Source of the DNA: an uncultured Muribaculaceae bacterium
Lineage (GTDB): Bacteria > Bacteroidota > Bacteroidia > Bacteroidales > Muribaculaceae
Direction of reading: 5' to 3'
Length of the DNA stretch: 64,000 bases
NCBI GenBank assembly: GCA_910578395.1
Contig: CAJTPZ010000001.1
Span: 280,619 to 344,618 of the forward strand
Shown: one piece after another, positions 1 to 8,730 of the stretch
Layout of the letters: every line of letters starts with the position of its first letter
Numbering within the stretch: position 1 is the first letter of the stretch
Translations under genes and position numbers: made by a program
The notes under the pieces: generated by a model
Told to the model about the DNA's origin: nothing
Seen by the model: only the letters and a program-made list of their open reading frames with translations
Database searches by the model: none

Positions 1-2
1 AA

Positions 3-350
3 AACATTCTGATCATTGAACCCTACGACAGCAACTATATACTTTATAACGCCGTTCTATCAAATAATTATAATATTCATCGATCCCGAAACATCGACGA
101 GACAAACGACATAATTTCATCGGTTACTCCAGGTCTTGTGATAATCAACATCGATGCAGATGAATCCGATGTGATCAACATCGAACAGACCGTACAGAGC
201 ATTGATCCGGATATACCGATTGTAGCAATAGCCTCTCAGGCCACGACGCTTCGTGCATTCAAAGACATCATAAAGAAAAGATTTGTCTCAAGACTTACTC
301 TTCCGATCATTCCTCGCAATCTTATTCACGAGATTTCACGGTTCATATAA
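3..350 (+). CDS. Degenerate response-regulator receiver domain, C-terminal part (5' end outside window)
   Basis: The reading frame is open from the window edge to TAA at 348-350, so this is the end of a longer gene. The roughly 115 residues follow the alternating beta/alpha pattern of a CheY-like receiver: NILIIEPYDSNY at the start, GLVIIN as strand beta-3, DIPIVAIAS as beta-4 and TLPIIPRNLIHEI at the end. The expected acidic pair after beta-1 reads E-P, the phospho-acceptor Asp is replaced by Asn (VIIN), and the conserved Lys before the last Pro is Leu (TLPI). It is therefore probably a phosphorylation-independent pseudo-receiver, perhaps the tail of a hybrid kinase or an orphan regulator. 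Its stop lies two bases from the stop of the convergent neighbour. Confidence 0.6.
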   Translation, partial: NILIIEPYDSNYILYNAVLSNNYNIHRSRNIDETNDIISSVTPGLVIINIDADESDVINIEQTVQSIDPDIPIVAIASQATTLRAFKDIIKKRFVSRLTLPIIPRNLIHEISRFI

Positions 351-352
351 TA

Positions 353-1183
353 TTACTCCAAGTCATATTTTTTCAGAAGAATACTGAAATCCCGACTTTT
401 GACACAAGCGTTTATCCAACTGTTAAGAGAGTCGAGAAGCAGAGTGTCCTCTTTGTGAGTCGTCCAACATTTCAACTGTGAAAACGATAGATCAACCGAT
501 GTGTCGAGTTGCGGATAATCAGCTGCCATGCGCCGGGCGACAAATTGACCGGAAGCTGCTCTTGGGATTTCACCGATAGCCACAGCCATAAGTAATTGCT
601 CTTCCGTGTAGCTGTCACTCTCATAAACACAGATCGTGTCACCTATTTCACTGGCAAGCGTGTGCAAGCGTGCCACTACAGGTGTTCCAACTGCAGCCCA
701 GACTTCTTTTCCTCCAAGTTCCTGCTGCGATTTGACAGGCACTCCCCCTAATGAATCAGCCAACTGCACAAGTACCTGCCGATCCCGATAGACAGGTACC
801 GTAAATCCATACTTCTGCCGCAGCGAAGCGGTCACAGGCATATCCGAGATAACAAGATCATACCTTCGGCTATTGAGTCTGGCAAGAGCTTCAGGAAGCG
901 AACTAAATGCATTTATCTTTACCGGAATACCGTTGTCTCGGGCAATTTTCATAAGAATGTCATAACCAAAACCGCCAATTGTATCTGATGCGGTCGACAA
1001 TGTCATGGGCGAAAGCTCGACCGCCACATTCAATGTGTCGCCTCCGGCTCTTTCATCTGAAATATGCGAGACAGGAACACTGCATTGTCTGACAAGAAAA
1101 ACTACGATCGTCAAAACCACCACCGACAAACCTGCACGCAGCAATAAAATCTGCCTGGCTCTAATTTTATCAATAAGATCCAT
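353..1183 (-). CDS. Membrane-anchored solute-binding (SBP family 3-like) protein
   Basis: 276 residues. One N-terminal transmembrane segment (about residues 13-31, LLLRAGLSVVVLTIVVFLV) is followed by a periplasmic domain resembling bacterial extracellular solute-binding protein family 3. Visible marks are TLNVAVELSPMTL, GGFGYDILMKIARDNG, ALARLNSRRYDLVISDMPVT and TVPVYRDRQVLVQL, as in amino-acid binding proteins and the N-terminal part of MltF. No lytic transglycosylase domain follows, and no ABC permease or ATPase is nearby. Its ATG overlaps the TGA of the upstream porin gene (ATGA), which implies translational coupling. The role is unknown; sensing or capture of a ligand admitted by the porin is inference. 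Confidence 0.7.
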   Translation of the reverse strand: MDLIDKIRARQILLLRAGLSVVVLTIVVFLVRQCSVPVSHISDERAGGDTLNVAVELSPMTLSTASDTIGGFGYDILMKIARDNGIPVKINAFSSLPEALARLNSRRYDLVISDMPVTASLRQKYGFTVPVYRDRQVLVQLADSLGGVPVKSQQELGGKEVWAAVGTPVVARLHTLASEIGDTICVYESDSYTEEQLLMAVAIGEIPRAASGQFVARRMAADYPQLDTSVDLSFSQLKCWTTHKEDTLLLDSLNSWINACVKSRDFSILLKKYDLE

Positions 1184-3210
1184 CAGTTTCGGAATTCAAT
1201 TGACAAGCCGAGCTGGAAACGGCGGGGATTAAGCGGATAATGTGGAAGCGAAAAATAATCTGGCTTACCAAACAGCCCCTGATTGACATGCGACATCATA
1301 ACATAGAACCGTGTGCGTCCTAACTTCATGTTGATATAAGCATTCATAAATGGGAAGCCACCGCACTCTACCTCATCCTGTGTATAAAAAGTCATTGTCG
1401 CCGGTTGATATCCGTATGCCTTGTATTTCGTGTAAAAATCACAGTCTACTCCAAACTGCACATCAAGTACCCGTGCTATTTTAAACAGTATATACAAATT
1501 GGAATTTACAGCAAGCGATGGCAACGGAAGCACTGTTGAATTTGAGCTTTTCTGCCACACCACCCTATTGTTCCAATGCAAAGCCCTATAAACAAAATCC
1601 TGTCGCAACTGCATAGTCATTACCTGAATATTGCCTCCATGCTGCTCCGGCATACACGATCTATTGAAAAACACATAATTCTGCATATTTTCAACATCTG
1701 CAGAAATATATGTGCGGGTGCGTGGCAGTGAAACCTCTCCACCTACTTTCACCCGCCTCGTCTTTCCGAAATCATTTTCCCATATAAAATGATTTGAAAT
1801 ATAATTCTCAGCAAAATAAGACGGAGCCGCATTGACAAACCCGCCTCTGACATTGACATCCAGAGAATCACGTCCAAGAGGAATACGTGTGTCGATATGA
1901 CCATCAAGATACACATCACCGGCTGTGCGGCCTGAAATGCCAAGCTCTCCGGTCGCCCCATAACGTAATATAGCCCCATTCTGCTTGGAAATCTGAGCAC
2001 CGACAGTCAACCGTCCGTCTTTTTTCTTACCGACAGGAACCGGACCGTCATATTCAGTCAGCATCCCGCGATCTTCAAGAAACAAAGCCGTGTCGGTTGT
2101 CTGTTTATAGGATCGAAGATCAAATCTCGCATAAGCCGAAATGCCGAACTTGGCATATTTGTTGAATCCCTCAAGAAGAGACAACCCGACAGTGTTGCTC
2201 AACGATGAATAGGTGGTAAAATCCTCAGTTCCTGCATAATTAAGATATGTATTTTCCCAGAATGTATGATCTTCCTCACTGTTTGGATTACGGAACCGAT
2301 GCTTGCCTTCTTTCCAGTTGAATGTATATACTATCGCTGTTACCGGCACAAATTCCAACCGCTCTACTGAATCTTCCTCTGTTGTTATATCCCGCCAGAA
2401 TCCAAGCTTATATCGGCCATTCACATATATATCAGTGCCTTTGTTTCTATTTGAGGCCATGTTGAGATTTGTAGGAATATTCTTTGGATCTACACGGGAT
2501 GTTCCTCCCTGTATCTCTGCCGGATCTGTAATATACAAATCATCTGTAATGCCCCCGTTTTCCTGATTCAGAAGATTATAATGATAGTGGTAAGCCTGAA
2601 TATCAAAACGGTCTCCGATATATGAAGTAGAGAAACCCCATGTAAAACACTTTGCAGCCTGATTATCATAACTGCCTTTTGAATACAGATAGTCAGTCAT
2701 CGCGCCTATCTGCAACCGTTTATTTACATTTCCTGAAAATATGGCATTTAGACGGTCTTGCGAGTTATATCGTCCGCCTCCGAAATTATAGCTCAAGAAC
2801 GTCAACGGTATACGTGAATTATAATAGCGGATTTTAGATTGCGACGGCAGCCATGCCTGCAATGCATCAGTAAAGAAAAAATCTGTCATTGCCCGTCGGT
2901 CAGCAAAGATCATATTCATACCTGGACCACCGAGATTTCCGGTCGTCGCATAAGCCGAACTCACCGCCGAAGGAACCGACTGCATCGAGTAATTTATATA
3001 ATTAGTATCGACAACTGCCGGTTCTCTCAACCCCATTGGCCCGTCAAGTTTCCACGAATAGACTTTAGGCTCGACTTCATTGACCTTGGCCTGTGTTGTC
3101 GTTTCCGACGAACGTGACGACGTCCTTTCTGATTTAGACTGTGCCTGCGCCACTATTGTAAATGACAACAGCAAAACAACAACCGATATGTATTTATATA
3201 TAGGCTTCAA
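1183..3210 (-). CDS. Putative outer-membrane beta-barrel porin (Porin_10-like)
   Basis: 675 residues with a signal peptide ending near AQAQ. The mature part is rich in alternating aromatic and polar strands and ends in SIEFRN, as expected of an outer-membrane barrel. The segment around FFTDALQAWLPSQSKIRYYN and LTFLSYNFGGGRYNSQDR resembles the Bacteroidetes family usually annotated as putative porin. It is the first gene of a two-gene unit with the overlapping solute-binding protein. A Bacteroidetes -7 element lies about 55 bases upstream. The substrate is not deducible. Confidence 0.75.
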   Translation of the reverse strand: MKPIYKYISVVVLLLSFTIVAQAQSKSERTSSRSSETTTQAKVNEVEPKVYSWKLDGPMGLREPAVVDTNYINYSMQSVPSAVSSAYATTGNLGGPGMNMIFADRRAMTDFFFTDALQAWLPSQSKIRYYNSRIPLTFLSYNFGGGRYNSQDRLNAIFSGNVNKRLQIGAMTDYLYSKGSYDNQAAKCFTWGFSTSYIGDRFDIQAYHYHYNLLNQENGGITDDLYITDPAEIQGGTSRVDPKNIPTNLNMASNRNKGTDIYVNGRYKLGFWRDITTEEDSVERLEFVPVTAIVYTFNWKEGKHRFRNPNSEEDHTFWENTYLNYAGTEDFTTYSSLSNTVGLSLLEGFNKYAKFGISAYARFDLRSYKQTTDTALFLEDRGMLTEYDGPVPVGKKKDGRLTVGAQISKQNGAILRYGATGELGISGRTAGDVYLDGHIDTRIPLGRDSLDVNVRGGFVNAAPSYFAENYISNHFIWENDFGKTRRVKVGGEVSLPRTRTYISADVENMQNYVFFNRSCMPEQHGGNIQVMTMQLRQDFVYRALHWNNRVVWQKSSNSTVLPLPSLAVNSNLYILFKIARVLDVQFGVDCDFYTKYKAYGYQPATMTFYTQDEVECGGFPFMNAYINMKLGRTRFYVMMSHVNQGLFGKPDYFSLPHYPLNPRRFQLGLSIEFRN

Positions 3211-3265
3211 CGTCCTTTATCTATGTAATATTCAACAAGAATTACCATGTCCTTCCCCTAATCGT

Positions 3266-3274
3266 GCAAATTTA
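3266..3274 (-). promoter_or_regulatory. Bacteroidetes-type -7 promoter element for the porin operon
   Basis: On the minus strand this reads TAAATTTGC, an exact match to TAnnTTTGC. Transcription would start near 3261, giving a leader of about 50 bases. I did not find a clear -33 TTTG. Confidence 0.5.
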
Positions 3275-3311
3275 CACAAAAAAATCATATCATGCATTTT
3301 TCCTTATCAAG

Positions 3312-3343
3312 GTTGTCATATTTGCATTTATTACTATTTTTGC
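3312..3343 (+). promoter_or_regulatory. Promoter of asnA
   Basis: GTTG at 3312-3315 lies 19 bases before TATTTTTGC at 3335-3343, matching the Bacteroidetes -33/-7 arrangement. The predicted start near 3347 leaves a leader of about 20 bases before the ATG at 3367. Confidence 0.55.
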
Positions 3344-3366
3344 TTATTCATTTCAAGTTTATAAAT

Positions 3367-4401
3367 ATGCCGTTGATTATTCCTGCAAAATATAAGTTAA
3401 AACTTCTGCCTGAAACTACCGAAGTAGCGATCAAGAGTATAAAAGACGAGTTTCAGAAACTTCTTGGTGAAGCACTGAATCTCCGGCGCGTCACCGCCCC
3501 TCTTTTCGTATTGTCAGGTACAGGACTTAACGATGATCTAAACGGAGTAGAGCCACCGGTAGGTTTTGATATCACCGCCATGGAGGGACGTCACGCCGAA
3601 GTCGTACACTCGCTTGCAAAATGGAAACGCACAAAACTTGGAGCCTATGACATCGCCCCCGGGTTCGGCATATATACTGATATGAATGCAATACGCACCA
3701 CTGAGGAGCTTGACAATCTGCACTCATTATATGTTGATCAATGGGACTGGGAAAAAACGATCAATCAGGAAGACCGCAATCTTGATTATCTTAAAGACAC
3801 CGTAAAGAAAATATATCAGGCAGTAAGAGCATGTGAAAAAATGGTATTCCGGCAATTTCCGCATATCACCCCGACTCTTCCTGAAGAAATCACATTTATA
3901 CACTCAGAAGATCTTGAACAAGAATATCCCGAACTAACGGCAAAGGAGCGTGAGACCAAAGCTACGGAAAAATACGGTGCGATATTTATAATCGGCATAG
4001 GCGCGCCACTCGCATCCGGTGAACCCCACGATGGCCGTGCCCCCGACTATGACGACTGGATAACTCCTACAGGAGATGGGCATTGCGGACTCAATGGCGA
4101 TATTCTATTATGGAACAAAGTACTTGGAATCCCATTTGAACTATCATCAATGGGAATACGCGTAAGTCCCGACTCTCTTGCCCGCCAACTTGAAGCAAGA
4201 GGTTGTCAGGAACGATCTAAATTCAGCTTCCACAAATCATTACTTGCAGGAGAATTACCCGATTCTATCGGCGGTGGAATCGGACAAAGCCGCCTTTGCA
4301 TGTTCTTGCTCCAGAAAGCTCATATCGGAGAAGTACAGGCTTCGATCTGGCCTGAACAGCAAATCGAGGCCTGCGAGAAAGCCGGAATATATCTGCTATA
4401 G
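3367..4401 (+). CDS. asnA: Aspartate--ammonia ligase (AsnA)
   Basis: 344 residues. It makes asparagine from aspartate and ammonia with ATP (AMP-forming) and is related in fold to class II aminoacyl-tRNA synthetases. Family marks include NLRRVTAPLFVLSGTGLNDDLNG, FDITAMEGRHAEVVHSLAKWKR, GFGIYTDMNAIR, DQWDWEK and the C-terminal GGGIGQSRLCMFLL. An upstream in-frame ATG at 3292 would add 25 hydrophobic residues and would lie upstream of the predicted transcription start, so the ATG at 3367 was chosen. It faces hemW convergently with a 12-base gap. The length fits the family (about 330-345). Confidence 0.95.
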   Translation: MPLIIPAKYKLKLLPETTEVAIKSIKDEFQKLLGEALNLRRVTAPLFVLSGTGLNDDLNGVEPPVGFDITAMEGRHAEVVHSLAKWKRTKLGAYDIAPGFGIYTDMNAIRTTEELDNLHSLYVDQWDWEKTINQEDRNLDYLKDTVKKIYQAVRACEKMVFRQFPHITPTLPEEITFIHSEDLEQEYPELTAKERETKATEKYGAIFIIGIGAPLASGEPHDGRAPDYDDWITPTGDGHCGLNGDILLWNKVLGIPFELSSMGIRVSPDSLARQLEARGCQERSKFSFHKSLLAGELPDSIGGGIGQSRLCMFLLQKAHIGEVQASIWPEQQIEACEKAGIYLL

Positions 4402-4413
4402 TGTTTCAGGTCA

Positions 4414-5532
4414 TCACACCTGTATAAGGTCACGCATCACAGCATCGGAACGTAGCCATAAACGCTCAGGTATTAACACTCGGCCATCATCGGTCTCTAC
4501 AAGAGTACCTGCAAGAAGATGGCGCTCAACGGCATTACGAAGCGCCAGTGTCGCATCCGACGGAATACTGAAACCTTCCGAGGTCCTAAGCGATGTTATT
4601 ATAGTATCATTAAGTCTGTCGACAGCCGACTCTTTCTCTACCTGAAGCGGCAGTTTGCCCTGAGACAAATCCCTGATATATGTCGAAACAGATGGCGGGT
4701 TACTTGCCCTGTCCACTCCATCGAAACTGTGAGCCGAGCAACCGAGTCCAAGATACGGAGTGCCATCCCAATAAGAGGAATTATGCTTAGCCCTGTATCC
4801 AGGCAAAGCAAAATTGGAAACCTCATAATGTTGGTAACCCGCCATACCGGCTTCACGGCATAAAATCCTATACATCGCTTCTGCCGTTTCCTCGGATACC
4901 TCTTCTGTCTTTCCAGCTATCATGCGAGCATACAAACGAGTGCCCGGTTCATAAGACAGCAAATATGCAGAAAAGTGAGGAGGACGATATTCAAGCATCC
5001 GCTTTACAGTCTGTTCCCACATTTCCACTGTCTGTCCGGGCAGACCGTAAATAAGATCAATGCTGAAATTCAAGCCGGACATACAAAGTGTTTCAATCGC
5101 CTTCATGGCCCTGCCTGGCTGAAAATCACGCCCGACAGCACCAAGAAGAGCTGGTATGAATGACTGGACACCCATGCTGACCCGATTTATACCGGCTGAT
5201 ACAACTTCTGAAATCCAGCCAGAATCAACCTGCTCAGGATTAGCCTCAATAGTGTATTCACCGCCAGGCTCAATACGTGCGATGCCTATTACCTGTCTTA
5301 ACAAATCAAGAGGCAAAACCGACGGAGTCCCACCGCCTATATAACCGGTGTTCCACTCAGGTTCCCTTCCATCTTCGCTCCATGGCTCACTCCCGAATCT
5401 GAGATCCTTCTCACGCATAAGCGCTCTGATATAGGCCTCTGCCTCCATACTGCCGTATGGCTTGGAATAAAAATCACAATACCAGCATTTCGACCGGCAG
5501 AAAGGAATATGTATGTAAAGCCCTTTACGCAT
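4414..5532 (-). CDS. hemW: Radical SAM heme chaperone HemW
   Basis: About 372 residues. HemW-type proteins are radical SAM enzymes related to coproporphyrinogen III dehydrogenase and implicated in heme delivery. The cluster motif CRSKCWYC (CX3CX2C) is near residue 13, YIGGGTPS follows at about 67, and GLGCSAHSF lies near residue 265. An upstream TTG at 5538 would extend it by two codons; the ATG at 5532 starts the canonical MRKGLYIHIPFC. It follows the AddB-like gene with essentially no gap and is likely the last gene of the metF-holB-nuclease-hemW unit. HemW rather than oxygen-independent HemN is chosen from the short length and the CX3CX2C spacing. Confidence 0.9.
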   Translation of the reverse strand: MRKGLYIHIPFCRSKCWYCDFYSKPYGSMEAEAYIRALMREKDLRFGSEPWSEDGREPEWNTGYIGGGTPSVLPLDLLRQVIGIARIEPGGEYTIEANPEQVDSGWISEVVSAGINRVSMGVQSFIPALLGAVGRDFQPGRAMKAIETLCMSGLNFSIDLIYGLPGQTVEMWEQTVKRMLEYRPPHFSAYLLSYEPGTRLYARMIAGKTEEVSEETAEAMYRILCREAGMAGYQHYEVSNFALPGYRAKHNSSYWDGTPYLGLGCSAHSFDGVDRASNPPSVSTYIRDLSQGKLPLQVEKESAVDRLNDTIITSLRTSEGFSIPSDATLALRNAVERHLLAGTLVETDDGRVLIPERLWLRSDAVMRDLIQV

Positions 5533-5538
5533 ATTCAA

Positions 5539-8500
5539 TCATCCACGGTTACATATTTCGCGAAAATTGCAATATCTGCAATTACGATCACTCTCAGGCT
5601 GTTCAAAAGGTACTGTATTGTCAAATAACCTGGATATTTTTTCTGACATCAATGTCATAAATTCGTCGTTTATATCTCTGTAATCAGTCAATATAGGCAG
5701 ACTGCGCGACATTTTTCCTGTAGCCGGATCAACAGATGCCGGCCCTACTTTTATCTCTTCAATACTCCCGCTGTTGACTATATCACGCAGATTATATATA
5801 AACGGCTGGATACGGCCTATGTTTCCAGTCAGTTCACTGTAAGAATTACAATATAGCATCAACTGTGTTATGCCATGAGGAGGTACATTATCTCCTGATA
5901 AGCCATAGTCAACCAAATGTCCGACAGTCGATGCCCTGAGTTCCTCGCGTCCCGTCTTGTAATCCACAAGTCTTAGATAAGGTTCCGACTGCTGCGTGTC
6001 TCTCACCAAATCGATCCGGTCAATAATATGTCTGAAATTAATCCTCAAATCCGAAGTAAGAGATAATGACAGCCTGTCGTCACTCTCTCCATGCATGTAT
6101 ATAACTTCATATTTATCTTTCAGCCACTCCGCTTCAGCCTCAAGAACTCTAATGACACTTTTCTTTATCAAAGCGGCAAACATAGTAGACTCCCCATCGA
6201 GCGGTGTGTCAAGCTCATCGGATACGGATGCGATTTCCGCCCCCTTACGTGAATGATATATATGATTTATTGATCTTATAATATACCTGTCGACCAACGG
6301 GTCCCGCATCAATGACGAAAGAAGCTGAGACGTAAGCAACGCACCTCCGTCGGCGCGATTCTGCTTCCTGGCCTGATGATTATACAGACACTCAAAAGTC
6401 TCATGCACTATCTTGCCATATATACTGTCATCGATATAACTCTTTACCTCATCGGGCATCTGGAATCCGGCGACGTATTCAAGATAGAACTTAAGCTCAC
6501 AGTCAAGAAGCTGCCTTATGGCACTTGCCGAAAAATAACGCCGACTGTCTACCGGAGCATCAGGAAGAAAATCAGCCAACCGGGTCATGGCAATATCGCT
6601 TTTTTCAATCCTGATATCATTATGGGGAAACACATCGACATGATAATTCTTTACTACCAATGTCAGACCTTCGGGATGATAGGCATATACAAGCTGATAT
6701 AGATAACGCGACATCTCCCCAGACGTCATGCCTTCGGTATTGGCATTGTAAACAAGCCACACTTCTTCAGCACGTGCAATCATGCGGTAAAACGAGTAGG
6801 AAATCTCTGCTTCCTTGCGCTCGGCTGTTGGCAATCCGTAAGCACGCCGAAGTGTATGCGGAATAAACGTAGGTGACTGTGACCGTTTTGGGAAAACTCT
6901 CTCATTCATTGATACAGCCACTATACGCTCGAAATCGAGAGTGCGAGTCTCATCAATGCCAAGCACCTGAATACCTCGAAGCGGAGCTCCGTTAAAGCTC
7001 ACTTTACGGCCAGACATAATTCTGGCGATTGCCCTCATTGCCGACGTGCCGCCATAATTCACATTGTGTCCAAGAACATGCAAAATGTTCTGTTGAAGTA
7101 TATCAAGTTCATCAAGGTATCCACGCAAAAAACTACGATCAAGCAACCACAGATCCAACGCCACTTCATCTGATTCCTCGCCTTCAGGCAATTCCGACGT
7201 AGTGCATACCGGTTCAGGAAACAAATCCAGAATGCAATTAACAGCCTCTCTGATACATTGAAAAGCAGCCTCTCCCGATTCTATACCTTTCAATCCTATA
7301 AACAAAGGCGCAAGCCTTCCTCCCGCCTGCTGCAACCCGACAGCCGGAATATTAAAAAGCCGCAACCGCTCGATATGTTTTGCCAGCTCACGGCACTCTT
7401 CGGGAGCGAGCCGCAAAAACAATGGATGAGAAAGAAGTTTATTGACATCATCTCTGAAAAATGTCGTAGTGTCCTCCTCCTTGATGTAGCGAGCCCTGGC
7501 ATGCATCAGTGATAATGTCTCCACAACCGAAGCTACCGGCGACAACCGCAACGGATAACCCATAGTGATATTGACATCCACCCCATCTCTCAGATTCAAA
7601 GAATGCAACAACGGGACACACAATGCTTCATCGGCAAGCACAACAGCAGTTGATGATGCCTCATGCGGTTTAATGTCCAATGACGCCAAAACCGACGAAG
7701 CCTCTTTTACCTGTCCTATTTCCGACGGAACCCCTATGATACTTATACGGGGAGTATGCTCCGGTACATCCAAGTCAAAAGGAGACGGGTACTTTTTACT
7801 AAGACTCTCCACCTCTTTCGCTGCACCGTTTTCCTTCAGGCCAAAATAAGAAATCCCTGTATCCCAAAAGAAATCAGCGACACCACGGCGATAAAGAACA
7901 TCCATAACAGTAAGTTCCGCCTTTGAAAGAGTATTGAATCCGGCAAAAACATACTTAATATCAGGCCCAGTAAAAAGTATTTCCTGATCTTTTTCGGCAA
8001 CAAGTTTTTCAGCGACATTCCTCAATGCCATGCCTCGGTAATGCAGTCCCATTTCCGACAGGCGTTTCCTGAAATCCTTATAAAGACTGCCAAGTATCTG
8101 CCATATCTTGAAAAAAGAGCGCGAGGCTGTATGTTTCCGGCCATCATCACTTTCCAGAAGCTCATAGTCGATCCATAAACGTGAATCGTCGGTCTCGTCA
8201 GGTATAAGATGTTCAAAGCCGGTAGTATCCCAAAATTGTTTTACCAACTCCCATTTCTCTGAATCAAGCGGATTTGTCTCTATGGATTTCAGATCCTGGA
8301 GGTTACGCAACACATCCGAGGCATCCGCCATTTCCAAATCGATCTCATTAAAATCATTGAGACTCACATCTCCCCAAAACATAAATGCCGACAGATCCAT
8401 GACTGCCTCATCAGGAACACCAACATCCGAGGCTACCGAAAGATATGACGCATACAGCGCAATCAGAAGTTCGGAACGCTCTCCTATGACGCTGTCGCAC

Positions 8501-8721
8501 CAGCGCTCTACAAGATCATCAAAAGTTACAGTCTCCGGAGAAAGAAACGGCACATTGAAGTCCCTCAGGCGAGTACCTTTGGCCTCACGAAGATATTTCT
8601 GAAAAAACAACGAGCTACGGCGGTTAGGGAACACAAAAATATGTCTTTCAAGACCATCGGGATTCTCATTGTCGTATGCTATAGCAATCTGTTTCAGAAA
8701 CGGATCGGTGCGGTTCTCCAT
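5539..8721 (-). CDS. AddB-like PD-(D/E)XK nuclease/inactive helicase protein
   Basis: 1060 residues. The C-terminus has the RecB-family nuclease of AddB/AdnA-like recombination proteins: SASAIRQLLDCELKFYLEY, GKIVHETFECLY, the Asp in IDRIDLV, VDYKTG (catalytic D and K) and QLMLYCNSY. The final CRYCNFREIC, with the Cys of LLDCELKF, supplies the usual four-Cys iron-sulfur clamp. The N-terminal region aligns in layout with a helicase-like scaffold (HIFVFPNRRSSLFFQKYL) but lacks a P-loop, so it is probably a non-ATPase partner. The expected UvrD/AddA-type helicase subunit is not in this window. Gene order is holB, this gene, hemW. A role in double-strand break end processing is inferred from the family. 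Confidence 0.85.
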   Translation of the reverse strand: MENRTDPFLKQIAIAYDNENPDGLERHIFVFPNRRSSLFFQKYLREAKGTRLRDFNVPFLSPETVTFDDLVERWCDSVIGERSELLIALYASYLSVASDVGVPDEAVMDLSAFMFWGDVSLNDFNEIDLEMADASDVLRNLQDLKSIETNPLDSEKWELVKQFWDTTGFEHLIPDETDDSRLWIDYELLESDDGRKHTASRSFFKIWQILGSLYKDFRKRLSEMGLHYRGMALRNVAEKLVAEKDQEILFTGPDIKYVFAGFNTLSKAELTVMDVLYRRGVADFFWDTGISYFGLKENGAAKEVESLSKKYPSPFDLDVPEHTPRISIIGVPSEIGQVKEASSVLASLDIKPHEASSTAVVLADEALCVPLLHSLNLRDGVDVNITMGYPLRLSPVASVVETLSLMHARARYIKEEDTTTFFRDDVNKLLSHPLFLRLAPEECRELAKHIERLRLFNIPAVGLQQAGGRLAPLFIGLKGIESGEAAFQCIREAVNCILDLFPEPVCTTSELPEGEESDEVALDLWLLDRSFLRGYLDELDILQQNILHVLGHNVNYGGTSAMRAIARIMSGRKVSFNGAPLRGIQVLGIDETRTLDFERIVAVSMNERVFPKRSQSPTFIPHTLRRAYGLPTAERKEAEISYSFYRMIARAEEVWLVYNANTEGMTSGEMSRYLYQLVYAYHPEGLTLVVKNYHVDVFPHNDIRIEKSDIAMTRLADFLPDAPVDSRRYFSASAIRQLLDCELKFYLEYVAGFQMPDEVKSYIDDSIYGKIVHETFECLYNHQARKQNRADGGALLTSQLLSSLMRDPLVDRYIIRSINHIYHSRKGAEIASVSDELDTPLDGESTMFAALIKKSVIRVLEAEAEWLKDKYEVIYMHGESDDRLSLSLTSDLRINFRHIIDRIDLVRDTQQSEPYLRLVDYKTGREELRASTVGHLVDYGLSGDNVPPHGITQLMLYCNSYSELTGNIGRIQPFIYNLRDIVNSGSIEEIKVGPASVDPATGKMSRSLPILTDYRDINDEFMTLMSEKISRLFDNTVPFEQPESDRNCRYCNFREICNRG

Positions 8722-8730
8722 GACACAGGC

